DNA of 64,000 nt from contig NZ_CP041638.1 in the NCBI RefSeq assembly GCF_007197775.1, positions 3,658,001-3,722,000 of the forward strand, given 5' to 3'. This document shows positions 18,686-26,994 of the stretch, one piece after another. Each line of letters opens with the position of its first letter. Within the stretch, counting starts at the first letter, position 1. The position numbers and the translations under genes are program-made. The DNA comes from Thalassotalea sp. PS06. Lineage in GTDB: Bacteria > Pseudomonadota > Gammaproteobacteria > Enterobacterales > Alteromonadaceae. The notes under the pieces were generated by a model, which was not told the origin of the DNA, made no database searches, and worked only from the letters and a program-made list of their open reading frames with translations.

Positions 18686-18704
18686 GGAGCTTTCTAATGG
18701 GTGA

Positions 18705-18961
18705 CCCCATTTTAATCGCAGCACACTTCGTTCCTAGCGCGCTTACGCTCCTAGTGACTAGGCTACCAAACGTCATTTCCAGCCACGACTGGAAATCAAA
18801 GCCATAGCTCTTAGCTAGGCGCAATCTCTGATTGCTTGCTAGGAACGATTCCCAATCGTGTGCCAGGAGCCTATGCGTGCTTGAAGCTAAATCTACGATT
18901 TTGTGCGCTTTTTTTTCTGCTAGTATGGTTTTAAACATAAGAACAAATCCGGGGAAGACTC
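18705..18961. other. Intergenic hairpin string and class-A REP
   Basis: Starts with the CCCC that completes the split class-B REP. It then carries CTAGC-separated hairpins (for example GCAATCTCTGATTGC) and an inverted class-A REP (stem TTTCCAG/CTGGAAA, about 18771-18797). No gene is supported; frames here are repeat-derived. Confidence 0.6.
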
Positions 18962-19594
18962 ATGTACAAACCAACCGACATCGTCACCACAGAGGCGGAA
19001 ATTCGTGAAATTGTGCCGAATCAATTTGCCAGCCAAATCGGCAAAGTAATCGACCATATCGATGATCACCTGAGAACCTGGATTGAACGCACCCCGTTTA
19101 TTACCATGGCGACCGTGTCGAAAGAAGGCAGGGTAGATGTTTCTCCAAAAGGTGATCCCGCGGGCTTCGTGAAAGTGCTGGATGAAAAGACGTTGGCAGT
19201 GCCGGATAGACCTGGCAACCACAGATTTGACAGTTTTTTAAATATCCTGGAAACCGGCCGCATCAGCCTGATGTTTCTGGTACCTAACCGCCGCGAAGTG
19301 GTTCGCGTTGCTGGTAGCGCCGTTGTGGTTCGTGACCAAGAATTACGGGAAAGTATGGCCGTTAATGGCAAGGTTCCGGATTTTGCTGTCGTCGTTACCG
19401 TTGAAGAAGCCTTCTTCCACTGCGGCAAATCGGTGATCCGTTCAAAGTTATGGGAACCAGAAAAAGCCTTACCCGTAGACGGCCTTTCCACTTACGCCCA
19501 GGCGGTTAAAGATCACGCCGCCTTGGAAACCCCACTTGTGGATATCGAAACCGCCTTCGCCAATAACGAGAAAAATCGGCTTTATGATGAGTAA
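18962..19594 (+). CDS. Pyridoxamine 5'-phosphate oxidase-family flavoprotein
   Basis: A 210-aa protein of the PPOX split-barrel fold, which normally binds FMN or F420. Visible: the FITMATVSKEGRVDVSPKGD strand pair that starts the fold, NHRFDSFLNILETGRISLMF, and the C-terminal FFHCGKSVIRSKLWEP segment found in the single-domain subgroup with a long N-terminal helix. This subgroup is not the vitamin B6 enzyme PdxH; substrates are mostly unknown. GGGGAAG precedes the ATG. It stands alone, flanked on both sides by hairpin strings. Confidence 0.82.
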   Translation: MYKPTDIVTTEAEIREIVPNQFASQIGKVIDHIDDHLRTWIERTPFITMATVSKEGRVDVSPKGDPAGFVKVLDEKTLAVPDRPGNHRFDSFLNILETGRISLMFLVPNRREVVRVAGSAVVVRDQELRESMAVNGKVPDFAVVVTVEEAFFHCGKSVIRSKLWEPEKALPVDGLSTYAQAVKDHAALETPLVDIETAFANNEKNRLYDE

Positions 19595-19760
19595 TGGCAC
19601 ATGGCCACCAACCGTCATTTCCAGCCACGACTGGAAATCAAAGCCAAATGAAAAAACAATTGCTAAAAGCTAGGACAATACTTGATTGCATGCCCAAAAC
19701 GGTTTTAAGTACGATTTACAATCGTGTGCTAGGAGCATATGCGTGCTTGAAGCTACTATT
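19595..19760. repeat. Class-A REP and hairpin remnants
   Basis: A class-A REP at 19611-19637 (stem TTTCCAG/CTGGAAA), then degenerate CTAGGA-type words and the hairpin ACGATTTACAATCGT. No gene. Confidence 0.55.
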
Positions 19761-19762
19761 AA

Positions 19763-19798
19763 AAAAGCCCCGCTGACTAAACATCAACGGGGCTTTGG
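19763..19798 (-). terminator. Rho-independent terminator of the serine-hydrolase gene
   Basis: Stem AAAGCCCCG (19764-19772) with CGGGGCTTT (19788-19796). Read on the minus strand it ends in a run of Ts, 20 bp after the stop at 19817. It could also stop transcription from the PPOX gene side. Confidence 0.8.
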
Positions 19799-19816
19799 GC
19801 TATAAAGGTTTAGCAA

Positions 19817-22351
19817 TTAATTACCACAGATATTGCTAATTTTATGCAGCTCCGCTTCGGCACCACCGAACGCGTAGGCGTCACTATCACTTACGTAATA
19901 ATAAACCGCGCCATTCGGGAACATCACCACACCAATACCACCATAACCTGACATATAGCTCACCCAGGAACCTACCGGACACAGCGGAGTAGAGCGCTGC
20001 CCCATATCATATGTCCAAACCCCATTCAGGTAATTAGATTCCGTACCATAAGTTTCTAAACCAAGATCGCCGCCTTTCACCAACATGTCATCCATAATGC
20101 TCGGGTCTAATACTTGCTGACCATTGATCACACCGCGGTCATTAATAAACTGACCTAGCTTAATCATGTCATCGGAATGCCAGGTCAAACCATGGCTCCA
20201 ATATGGGTCGGCTACTGCGCCTTCCGTTCGCACTGTGGTGTAGGTTACCGGACTAAGGTTTAATGGTTTGTATACTTCATCAACCAGCTTATCGAACAAA
20301 TCACCGCTGCTGTAATTATCCATCGCCACACCCGCTATGTAGGTGTCAGATGAATGATAGGAGAAGTGGGTTTTTGGTAACGACTTGCGAATATAACGCT
20401 CACAGGAGTGGGCGATTTTTTCATCATGGGTAAAGGTTAGGAAAAACTCATTAACCACGGCAGTACTGCCTTCATCTCCTTGATAAGACGATAAACGATA
20501 GTTACCCGTTGCCATATCCAGCGCATTTTCTACGGAAACATCGCTCCAGATAGAACTGGTTCCATTAATGCCATCCTGACACTCGCTTACATTTGGCGAA
20601 ACCATCATATTGCGGGCAGCGCTATTTTGCTTAACAAGTAACGCGAAAGCAAAGTTAGCGGTTGCCGTTTTCGCCGTTGAATAAGACGGTAAGCTCATAA
20701 CTTCACAGAACGGATAATCACCATGGCGGGTGCTACAGGCTGCCGCATAATGCACGCCGTTATACAAGACACCATGGGTGGTAGGTGCAGACGATTGCTC
20801 GGAACCAATATTTGCCACATTGATGTTGGCAGCAGGGTAGTCATTCGCTAGTTCAGCAATCGGTTTAATCGGAATACGATTCGCCACTTCTGCCTCATAA
20901 TCAGCAATGATGGTCGCCGCACCAGAAACATTGCCTTGTACATAACTGGCAGGTACTAAGCCGGTTAAATCATATTGAAAATATAAGCAGGTCTCGCCAC
21001 CAATTTGCACCGCGGCATTAGTAATAGAACCATCATCTTTAAAGGCGAAGGTGATCATGCCGTTGTGCGTACAGTTAGCCTGATTTTCCTGCAGGGCAAA
21101 TGGGATAGCTACCCGGCTATAACCGCCATCATTGGTTTCATTCCATACCCGGCCTGGTTCGAGAATATAGTTCCAGTCCTGAAAATCTGGCGAGCCAATA
21201 TTACCACTGACAATTAAACCACGAGTTTTCGGAATAATGTGCGAGCCAATTTGTACGAACTCAAAATCAAATGCCGGTAAGGTACCTGGGCTATTGTAAT
21301 TGCCTGCTTGCCCCCGGCCTGACGTTCTCTCAACAAAATTCAATGCTGTGGCGTTGCCACTATTAAGAACCAGTCGGCCCTCAAAGGTATTGGTTGGCTC
21401 CTGGGCATTGGAATTATCGGCATCAATTTCCGCAACACCATGGCTGTAATGGGAAAAATCCAGCACGCTTAAGCTTGAACCGTTAAGCTCACTTATCGTC
21501 AGGGCAGTACGCGCAACATTACCGTTACCGGTAAACACATGTAAATCACCTGAAGGCTCAGGCGGTTCAGGCGGCGTGCCCGTACCGGTGCCACTCAATG
21601 CAAGCGTTTGATTACTATCGTTGTTGGCAATCGTCAAAGTTGCAGCAGATGACGCTTCCGCTGTTGGCGTAAATACCACATCAAATGAACAGTTGCTATC
21701 CGGCGCAACTGAACTGTTGCTACAGCTATCGTTGGCAAGACTAAATGGCGCGCTTGCACCGCTGATAGAAGTGACATCTAAATTGGCATTACCGGTATTG
21801 CTAACGGTAATCGTATTGTTGGCGCTATCGCCAACTAACACATCGCCAAAACTGCCACTTCCAGAAGCACCCACACTTGGTGTCGGCACGCCGGCACCAA
21901 CAATGCTAATACCGTCAGCATAACAATAATCGGCGGCAGAGCCGGTTTGCACGTAACGAATATAGGTGGTGCCACCATTGGTTGAGGTGGTTGCGGTAGT
22001 GAATGTGCCATCATCCTGAACTTTGTTTAAGGTAATTAATGAGCTTCCCCAATTAACCCCGTCTTCTGATACATACACATCACAAAAGTTACCGGTTTCT
22101 AAACTGGTAGCGGCCAGAGCCACGGTAACATCGCCATCGGCGGCAAAACTGCGCTCCGCAGTTGCTCCACCTTTAAGGCGCATCGAGTAATTACCAATGG
22201 TTTTCGTGGTATTAATGGCAACCGTGCCAGATGTAGTCCAGCCGGCAAAGTCACCATCCTCAAAATCTTCAATAACATCGGCGACTGCACCTATCGAAAC
22301 CGTTGATAAAGCCAACGCTAACGCGACTGACCTTATATTTAAGTAATCCAT
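19817..22351 (-). CDS. Secreted serine hydrolase (beta-lactamase-related) with choice-of-anchor domain
   Basis: An 844-aa exported protein. A signal peptide (ending VGAVADV-like, about residue 24) is followed by a jelly-roll or discoidin-like region beginning DFEDGDFAGWTTSG. An ASPM/SPD-2/Hydin-type choice-of-anchor D domain follows (GSFGDVLVGDSANNTITVSN, about 165-255), then a PPEPPEP linker and a C-terminal penicillin-binding/beta-lactamase-like domain. Its SxxK motif is STAK (about residue 555), in SLPSYSTAKTATANFAFAL. Later segments (YHSSDTYIAG, GLTWHSDDMIKLGQFI, YMSGYGGIGVVMFPNG) fit the S12 serine hydrolase family. Such enzymes act as esterases or D-amino peptidases; the substrate is unknown. 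Confidence 0.8.
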   Translation of the reverse strand: MDYLNIRSVALALALSTVSIGAVADVIEDFEDGDFAGWTTSGTVAINTTKTIGNYSMRLKGGATAERSFAADGDVTVALAATSLETGNFCDVYVSEDGVNWGSSLITLNKVQDDGTFTTATTSTNGGTTYIRYVQTGSAADYCYADGISIVGAGVPTPSVGASGSGSFGDVLVGDSANNTITVSNTGNANLDVTSISGASAPFSLANDSCSNSSVAPDSNCSFDVVFTPTAEASSAATLTIANNDSNQTLALSGTGTGTPPEPPEPSGDLHVFTGNGNVARTALTISELNGSSLSVLDFSHYSHGVAEIDADNSNAQEPTNTFEGRLVLNSGNATALNFVERTSGRGQAGNYNSPGTLPAFDFEFVQIGSHIIPKTRGLIVSGNIGSPDFQDWNYILEPGRVWNETNDGGYSRVAIPFALQENQANCTHNGMITFAFKDDGSITNAAVQIGGETCLYFQYDLTGLVPASYVQGNVSGAATIIADYEAEVANRIPIKPIAELANDYPAANINVANIGSEQSSAPTTHGVLYNGVHYAAACSTRHGDYPFCEVMSLPSYSTAKTATANFAFALLVKQNSAARNMMVSPNVSECQDGINGTSSIWSDVSVENALDMATGNYRLSSYQGDEGSTAVVNEFFLTFTHDEKIAHSCERYIRKSLPKTHFSYHSSDTYIAGVAMDNYSSGDLFDKLVDEVYKPLNLSPVTYTTVRTEGAVADPYWSHGLTWHSDDMIKLGQFINDRGVINGQQVLDPSIMDDMLVKGGDLGLETYGTESNYLNGVWTYDMGQRSTPLCPVGSWVSYMSGYGGIGVVMFPNGAVYYYVSDSDAYAFGGAEAELHKISNICGN

Positions 22352-23438
22352 ATTTGATCCTTACTTATTATTTTTGCTATGAAATCAATAACTATGCTCA
22401 TAACAACTTGATAGTTACGCTCGCCAATATGTCTAACGCTCATCCAGAAACACGCCGTTTAACGGCATGCCCCACATGTCCATATAAGGGCAATAAATAA
22501 AGGCTACTTTGATACTAACCTGCTCATTTTTTACACATAGAACCAGTTGTTGAATCTTTATGGCACCAGTGGCTATGCCAATTAGACTCGAGGGAATGAT
22601 AGTGATGGGATTGGGGTTGTGTGTGGGTCCAGATTTGTGCTTTTATTGAAAGAAATTGAAATTGACTTAGCCAGTTATGGGAAGAATTGGCTGAATAAAG
22701 AAATATAATCGGTTAGAGTCTAACCTCAGGATTTACGATTTAAGGGAATAAAAGATGACAACATTAAAACCGCAAAAAACTGTTCCAGAAGAACGAGATA
22801 AAAACCCTGTCGGGTTTCCTGAGCTGTCGGACAGAATTTTTATCTGCTACACCTTGCCCTCCAGATCTCATATCCCTCTGTACGAAAGGATTTTAAACAA
22901 AACTTATGAGTGGGTTTCCAAAACAATCTGCCAAAGAATATCGAAGCTAATAAGAATCGTGAAAAAACTTATTGCTTCCTAAACAACATTAAACTTTATT
23001 GAGATTGGCCTTAGTTGTAAGCTTGAACATCAATCCAGAGTTTTTATTGCTTTTGGTCTGGTAGCGACCGGGGAAACGAGCAAATACATCTGACAGTTTT
23101 TTTAGCTCATATTTTATATGATCAAAATCAAGCTCTAATTGCTTTGAATACACTCTCGCTAAAATCGATTTGGCCGCTTAGTAGCCTGAGCACTTCTCCT
23201 TCATGAGATGGCTAATATGCTTTAGGTGAGAATAAAAGGTGTTTCTCTAAAATCACAAATTTCTTATTTATCCGTAAAACTTAAAAAACTGTTTAGCTGC
23301 GCGTTACCTTGATATTAAATCTATTTTTTACGTGAGTAAGTCTCAAATCCAAAAGTCGATAAAAAGAGTTGACCGCACCTTCAACTAATAGGAAAATAAC
23401 CCTTTATAAACAATAAAATAACTTTAGGCCTCTGTATT
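22352..23438. other. Mostly noncoding island boundary with decayed coding traces
   Basis: Apart from the doubtful small ORF at 22755-22982, no intact gene. On the minus strand an open stretch from 23177 down to a TAA at 22989 reads protein-like sequence (for example FDHIKYELKKLSDVFARF), but it lacks a start and meets in-frame stops upstream. This suggests the C-terminal remnant of an unidentified gene. Confidence 0.4.
22755..22982 (+). CDS. Small hypothetical protein
   Basis: A 75-aa frame with AAGGG 8 nt before its ATG. It has a basic C-terminal amphipathic helix (RISKLIRIVKKLIAS). No recognised domain and no partner gene. It borders a decayed minus-strand frame, so it may be spurious. Confidence 0.3.
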   Translation: MTTLKPQKTVPEERDKNPVGFPELSDRIFICYTLPSRSHIPLYERILNKTYEWVSKTICQRISKLIRIVKKLIAS

Positions 23439-23864
23439 ATGTATAATTTAAGCTTGTTAGGTCGTGATGGAAGTGTTCAAGATTGTCATGGCTTGAATTG
23501 GGGGCAAAACCCGAACAACCATACCAATCCTGATGATGCATGCTTAGTCATCCGAGCTCCGGAAATCAGGGCTAACCCTCACCTGTTTCCGCCAGTCAAC
23601 CACATCAAGGAAGTCAGTGTAATTTGGGATGATGGAGCGGAGATGACTATGTTATTGGAAGGTACCCAAACAATTGGCGACCTTACATATCCAAAACAAA
23701 TGAGTGTAGTCGGAGATAAAAGCGTTCTTGGGAAATATATTCGTACCCGCATAGGTGTACCTCTGGGTGAACCGATAACAACACAAGACTTGAACAATTA
23801 TGGTAGAACATTTATCGGCGTGACTCAGGTTCATGGAGTCTACCATTTTAACTTCTCTTCTTAA
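23439..23864 (+). CDS. Orphan B3-like domain resembling the C-terminus of NgoFVII-type restriction enzymes
   Basis: A 141-aa protein. The pattern LLGRDGSVQDCHGLNWGQ, then APEIRANPHLFPP, IWDDGAEMTMLLEGTQ, LGKYIRTRIGVPLGEPITTQ and DLNNYGRTFIGVTQVHG recalls the DNA-binding B3-type C-terminal domain of the NgoFVII/BfiI restriction endonuclease group (recognised from memory, not searched). There the domain follows a phospholipase-D nuclease domain, which is absent here, and no PLD motif is visible upstream. It is either a stand-alone DNA reader or the surviving tail of a deleted enzyme. The RBS is weak. It lies 0.5 kb before an IS66 element and 3 kb before a different RM system. Confidence 0.5.
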   Translation: MYNLSLLGRDGSVQDCHGLNWGQNPNNHTNPDDACLVIRAPEIRANPHLFPPVNHIKEVSVIWDDGAEMTMLLEGTQTIGDLTYPKQMSVVGDKSVLGKYIRTRIGVPLGEPITTQDLNNYGRTFIGVTQVHGVYHFNFSS

Positions 23865-24366
23865 ACTAAACATGGCATGTGTAGTATTGGATGTACGTGC
23901 CTCTTTGTTTGATTGAAGTTATGTAATGCATAGTCGCGAAATATCCCTAAACATCCATCCACAATTGCACTCACTCTGCAACTTTGATCAGCAATCATTG
24001 TTGCAGCTAAAATGTTACGTTGCCTGCCTCGATATCCCAAAGATTTTCTAGTGGCCAACAACGTAATACAATCATCGTTAGGCTTATGCCAAAAAACACC
24101 ATATATAAAAATTTACGACTTCCCAAACGATGCCCTAGCAGGCCTCACTGAGATCTTTCGATTGTACAAACAAGAACGAAATCCCCATTTAACAGGTCTT
24201 TTCCAACTAGCAAGACGAGGATGGTACTTTTTTATTTGGCTCGCATGTTTCTAGTTCATCCCCATCTAGGGAAAACATCATCCATATAATAGGAATTCGT
24301 GAAAGCCGCTTTTATGCTATTCCCCAACCATCCCTTTATTAGAAGGAAGTGTATCATCGAACTAAA
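23865..24366. other. Noncoding stretch before IS66
   Basis: 500 bp with only short frames (41 aa from 23926, 80 aa from 24012) that show no recognisable domain or RBS. I see no feature I can support. The last 8 bp (24359-24366, GAACTAAA) are the IS66 target duplication. Confidence 0.45.
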
Positions 24367-24444
24367 GTAAGCGTCTAGCAAACCACACATCCCCAACCTG
24401 ATTTTCATTTTGTACCTTATCTCCAGACATTTTTGGAGATAACT

Positions 24445-24741
24445 ATGAGAATATTTCGAAGCCAGGAGCAATGGCAACACATCATCAAAGAGCAGCAAGA
24501 CAGCGGACTAACGATAGCTCAGTATTGTCGTGAACATCAGCTTTCCAGTACGACCTTTTATACCGTTCGGAAAAAGTTTGGCCTTAAACCGAGCGGTTTT
24601 GTGCAGGCAAAAATCACCAAACAAGTGGAAGTGATAGAGCACGCCTGTTCGATACGAATCCAGGTGGGCAGTGCAACGGTCGAGTTGCCAGCGGCGACAC
24701 CTCCCGATTATCTGGGACAAGTACTGCGAGCGCTTGTGTGA
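24445..24741 (+). CDS. tnpA: IS66 accessory protein TnpA
   Basis: 98 aa from the ATG at 24445 (GGAG 8 nt upstream). A helix-turn-helix-like N-terminus (EQWQHIIKEQQDSGLTIAQY, then LSSTTFYTVRKKFG) is typical of IS66 OrfA. A TGATGA junction couples it to tnpB: its stop overlaps the tnpB ATG at 24741. An upstream TTG (24433) is in frame but less likely. Confidence 0.88.
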   Translation: MRIFRSQEQWQHIIKEQQDSGLTIAQYCREHQLSSTTFYTVRKKFGLKPSGFVQAKITKQVEVIEHACSIRIQVGSATVELPAATPPDYLGQVLRALV

Positions 24742-25088
24742 TGAAGATGTTTGTTGAGCCTGAGCAGGTATTCTTGCATCGTGATGCGGTGGACTTTCGA
24801 AAATCCATCGATGGTTTGGTTGGGATTGTCGAGCAATCACTTGGCCGTGATGCATATACCGGGGCGCTGTTTGTGTTTTGCAACAAATCTAAGAATAAGC
24901 TCAAGCTATTGTACTGGGATAAAACCGGCTTCGCCCTGTGGTAAAAGCGATTGGAAAAGCAGCGCTTTAAATGGCCGGCGAATATTAGCGAAAACGAGTT
25001 TGTATTATCGGAGCAAGAACTGCATTGGCTATTGTCTGGATACGATGTGCTCGGGCATCAGGAATTGCGTTATCAATCGATGCTTTAA
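24741..25088 (+). pseudogene. tnpB: IS66 TnpB with premature stop
   Basis: The IS66 Orf2 family normally has about 115 residues. Here the frame reads VEPEQVFLHRDAVDFRKSID through DKTGFALW, then a TAA at 24942-24944. In the same frame coding sequence continues: KRLEKQRFKWPANISENEF to RYQSML, ending at 25086-25088. The conserved residue after LW is usually Tyr, so one TAT/TAC-to-TAA change explains the break. The truncated 67-aa product probably is not functional, so transposition would need readthrough or complementation. Confidence 0.88.
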
Positions 25089-25196
25089 CACGATCGCAAT
25101 TGCGCCTTTACGCCAGTCAACGATCGTTGACGAAACACCAGGTATCATCTGCCCTTGCGAGCAGATTTACGGTTCAAACCTTGCTATTCTGTGGGC

Positions 25197-26756
25197 ATGA
25201 AATTTGATGCCCATTCCTTACCCAATGACCCAGACCAACTCAAGCAAATGTTGCTTGAGTTGCAAGACGTTGTTGCCAAAAAAGATAATGAATTGGCTGA
25301 AAAAGATGATGTCATTGCCGAGCAGAGCGCGCAAATTCACGAGCTGTTAGCCCGATACAATGCCAAGCTTGCCAAAGAGTATGGTAAGAAATCGGAGAAA
25401 ATGCCGGGCGCGGGTGAAGTGTTCAATGAAGCGGAAGCGGAATTAGATGCGCAAGACAAGGCGCTATTAAAGACCGAGAAGCTTCCTGAAAAAGCCAAAA
25501 GAACACCGAAGCGAAGACCCTTACCAGAAAGCTTACCTCGGGTTGAGGTAACCATAGACTTGGACGAAAAAGAAAAAGTCTGTGATTGCTGCAAGGGCCC
25601 TCTGCATCAGATGGGTGAAAGCAGCAGTGAAGCGCTGGAGTTTGTGCTAGCCCATATCAAAGTCATTCGCACTGTTCGTCCAAAATACGCCTGTCGCGTC
25701 TGTGACAAACAAGGCATTCAAAGCACCATTAAAACCGCACCATTGCCAGCCACACCAATCCCGAAAAGCATGGCAACCCCAGGCTTACTCAGCCAAATCA
25801 TTACCTGCAAATATCAGTTTGGTCTGCCGTTGTATCGTCAGGAAACCTTATTTGCGGATATTGAGATTGAGTTAAGTCGACAAACCATGTCGAGTTGGAT
25901 GTTACGTTGTGCCCAGCTGCTTAAACCCTTGTATCAGCGCTTACAGCAAACCCTGCTATCACAGCCAGTAATACATGCCGATGAAACGCCGATGAAAGTC
26001 ATTAACGCTGAGAAAGCGACCAACTACATGTGGCTGTATTGTACTGGAGAAGATAAACCGGGTATCACCGACCTTCCCAACATCGTATTGTTTGATTATC
26101 AAAACAGTCGTGCGGGTCAGTGTGCGGTCGACTTCTTACAGGGCTTGGCCGGTTACCTGCAGGTTGATGGTTATCAAGCGTATGCGCAAACCGATGCCAC
26201 CTTAGTGGCTTGTCTTGCTCACATGCGTCGCAAATTCATCGAAGCGAAAGGCAATAACAAAAAGGCCGGGAAAGCCGATGTGGCATTAAGCCTAATCGGT
26301 AAACTCTATGGTATTGAGCAAGGCCTACCCGGCAAAACCGCGGAAGAGAAATATCAAGGCCGGCAACAACTGGCCAAGCCGATTGTAGATAAGCTCCATC
26401 AATGGCTACTTGACCACAAAGATAAAATCCCGCCCAAAACCGCACTCGGTAAAGCCATTCTCTACAGCCTGAATCAGTTTGAAAAGTTCCAGCGATATCT
26501 GGACGATGGTAGATTAAACATCGATAACAACCGCGCCGAAAGAGCGATAAAACCGTTTGTGATTGGTCGTAAGGCTTGGCTGTTCTCCAACACCAAAAGC
26601 GGCGCTGAAGCCAGTGCTATCCTCTATAGTCTGGTGGAAACCGCCAAGGCCAACGACTTAGTCGTGCATGAGTACATCTCAACTTGTCTGCAGCACATGG
26701 CACAAAGTCCCGACAACCTCGACGCCATTCTACCCTGGAATTTCCAGCGCTCTTAG
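25197..26756 (+). CDS. tnpC: IS66 DDE transposase TnpC
   Basis: 519 aa from the ATG at 25197, full length for IS66 TnpC. An N-terminal coiled coil (LKQMLLELQDVVAKKDNEL) is followed by a zinc-finger pair CDCC and CRVC, then the catalytic domain with Asp in HADETPMKV, Asp in QVDGYQAYA and Glu in NNRAERAIKPFVIGRKAWL. The C-terminal SGAEASAILYSLVETAKAND motif closes the family signature. The frame extends 14 codons upstream to 25155, but those residues are not part of the family. No disruption is seen. Confidence 0.93.
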   Translation: MKFDAHSLPNDPDQLKQMLLELQDVVAKKDNELAEKDDVIAEQSAQIHELLARYNAKLAKEYGKKSEKMPGAGEVFNEAEAELDAQDKALLKTEKLPEKAKRTPKRRPLPESLPRVEVTIDLDEKEKVCDCCKGPLHQMGESSSEALEFVLAHIKVIRTVRPKYACRVCDKQGIQSTIKTAPLPATPIPKSMATPGLLSQIITCKYQFGLPLYRQETLFADIEIELSRQTMSSWMLRCAQLLKPLYQRLQQTLLSQPVIHADETPMKVINAEKATNYMWLYCTGEDKPGITDLPNIVLFDYQNSRAGQCAVDFLQGLAGYLQVDGYQAYAQTDATLVACLAHMRRKFIEAKGNNKKAGKADVALSLIGKLYGIEQGLPGKTAEEKYQGRQQLAKPIVDKLHQWLLDHKDKIPPKTALGKAILYSLNQFEKFQRYLDDGRLNIDNNRAERAIKPFVIGRKAWLFSNTKSGAEASAILYSLVETAKANDLVVHEYISTCLQHMAQSPDNLDAILPWNFQRS

Positions 26757-26786
26757 GCGCCGTTCGCTAGACGCTTACGAACTAAA

Positions 26787-26994
26787 TATAGTTTTTCCTC
26801 CCTGGTCCGAAAGATACACAATATGTCTACCTCGCGGAAATCCTAATGGGCATGTTTTGTAATTTTAATTGACCACCACACCAACAACTGTATAAAATCA
26901 CAGTCGCCTGGGTTTAGATATTTAATACCAGAATTATCGGGGCATGAATATATACTGCGTGTCTCACATGGTTATTCAATTGAAGGAGTATAAA
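26787..26994. promoter_or_regulatory. Upstream region of the RM operon
   Basis: AT-rich gap after the IS66 target duplication. It ends with AAGGAG (26983-26988) six bases before a TTG start at 26995. In-frame ATGs at 26944 and 26968 have no good RBS. No class-A or class-B REP is present. Confidence 0.45.

Larger units (their letters stand above)
17146..18704 (+). mobile_element. IS110-family (IS1111-like) element, copy 2
   Basis: 1559 bp, inverted relative to copy 1. Subterminal inverted repeats are AGAAAGCTCC (17155-17164) and GGAGCTTTCT (18686-18695). A TGA is shared at the edges (17143-17145, 18702-18704). Removing the element joins ATTCAAGATCTGA to CCCC and rebuilds a complete class-B palindrome starting at 17097. 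The transposase is at 17221-18261 and the noncoding 3' end at 18262-18685. Confidence 0.92.
24367..26778 (+). mobile_element. IS66-family insertion sequence
   Basis: 2412 bp. The left terminal repeat GTAAGCGTCTAGCAAAC (24367-24383) matches the right end GTTCGCTAGACGCTTAC (26762-26778) at 16 of 17 positions. A perfect 8-bp target duplication GAACTAAA flanks it (24359-24366 and 26779-26786), the size expected for IS66. The three genes tnpA, tnpB and tnpC are in the standard order; tnpB carries a nonsense codon. Confidence 0.95.

Noticed and set aside
10965..18704. Composite transposon between the two IS copies
   Set aside because: IS110-type elements do not make classical composite transposons, the copies are inverted, and each sits in its own rebuilt REP site, so two independent insertions explain the layout better.
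18615..18938. 107-aa minus-strand ORF downstream of IS copy 2
   Set aside because: It spans the IS end, a REP and a hairpin string and is therefore composed of repeat pieces.
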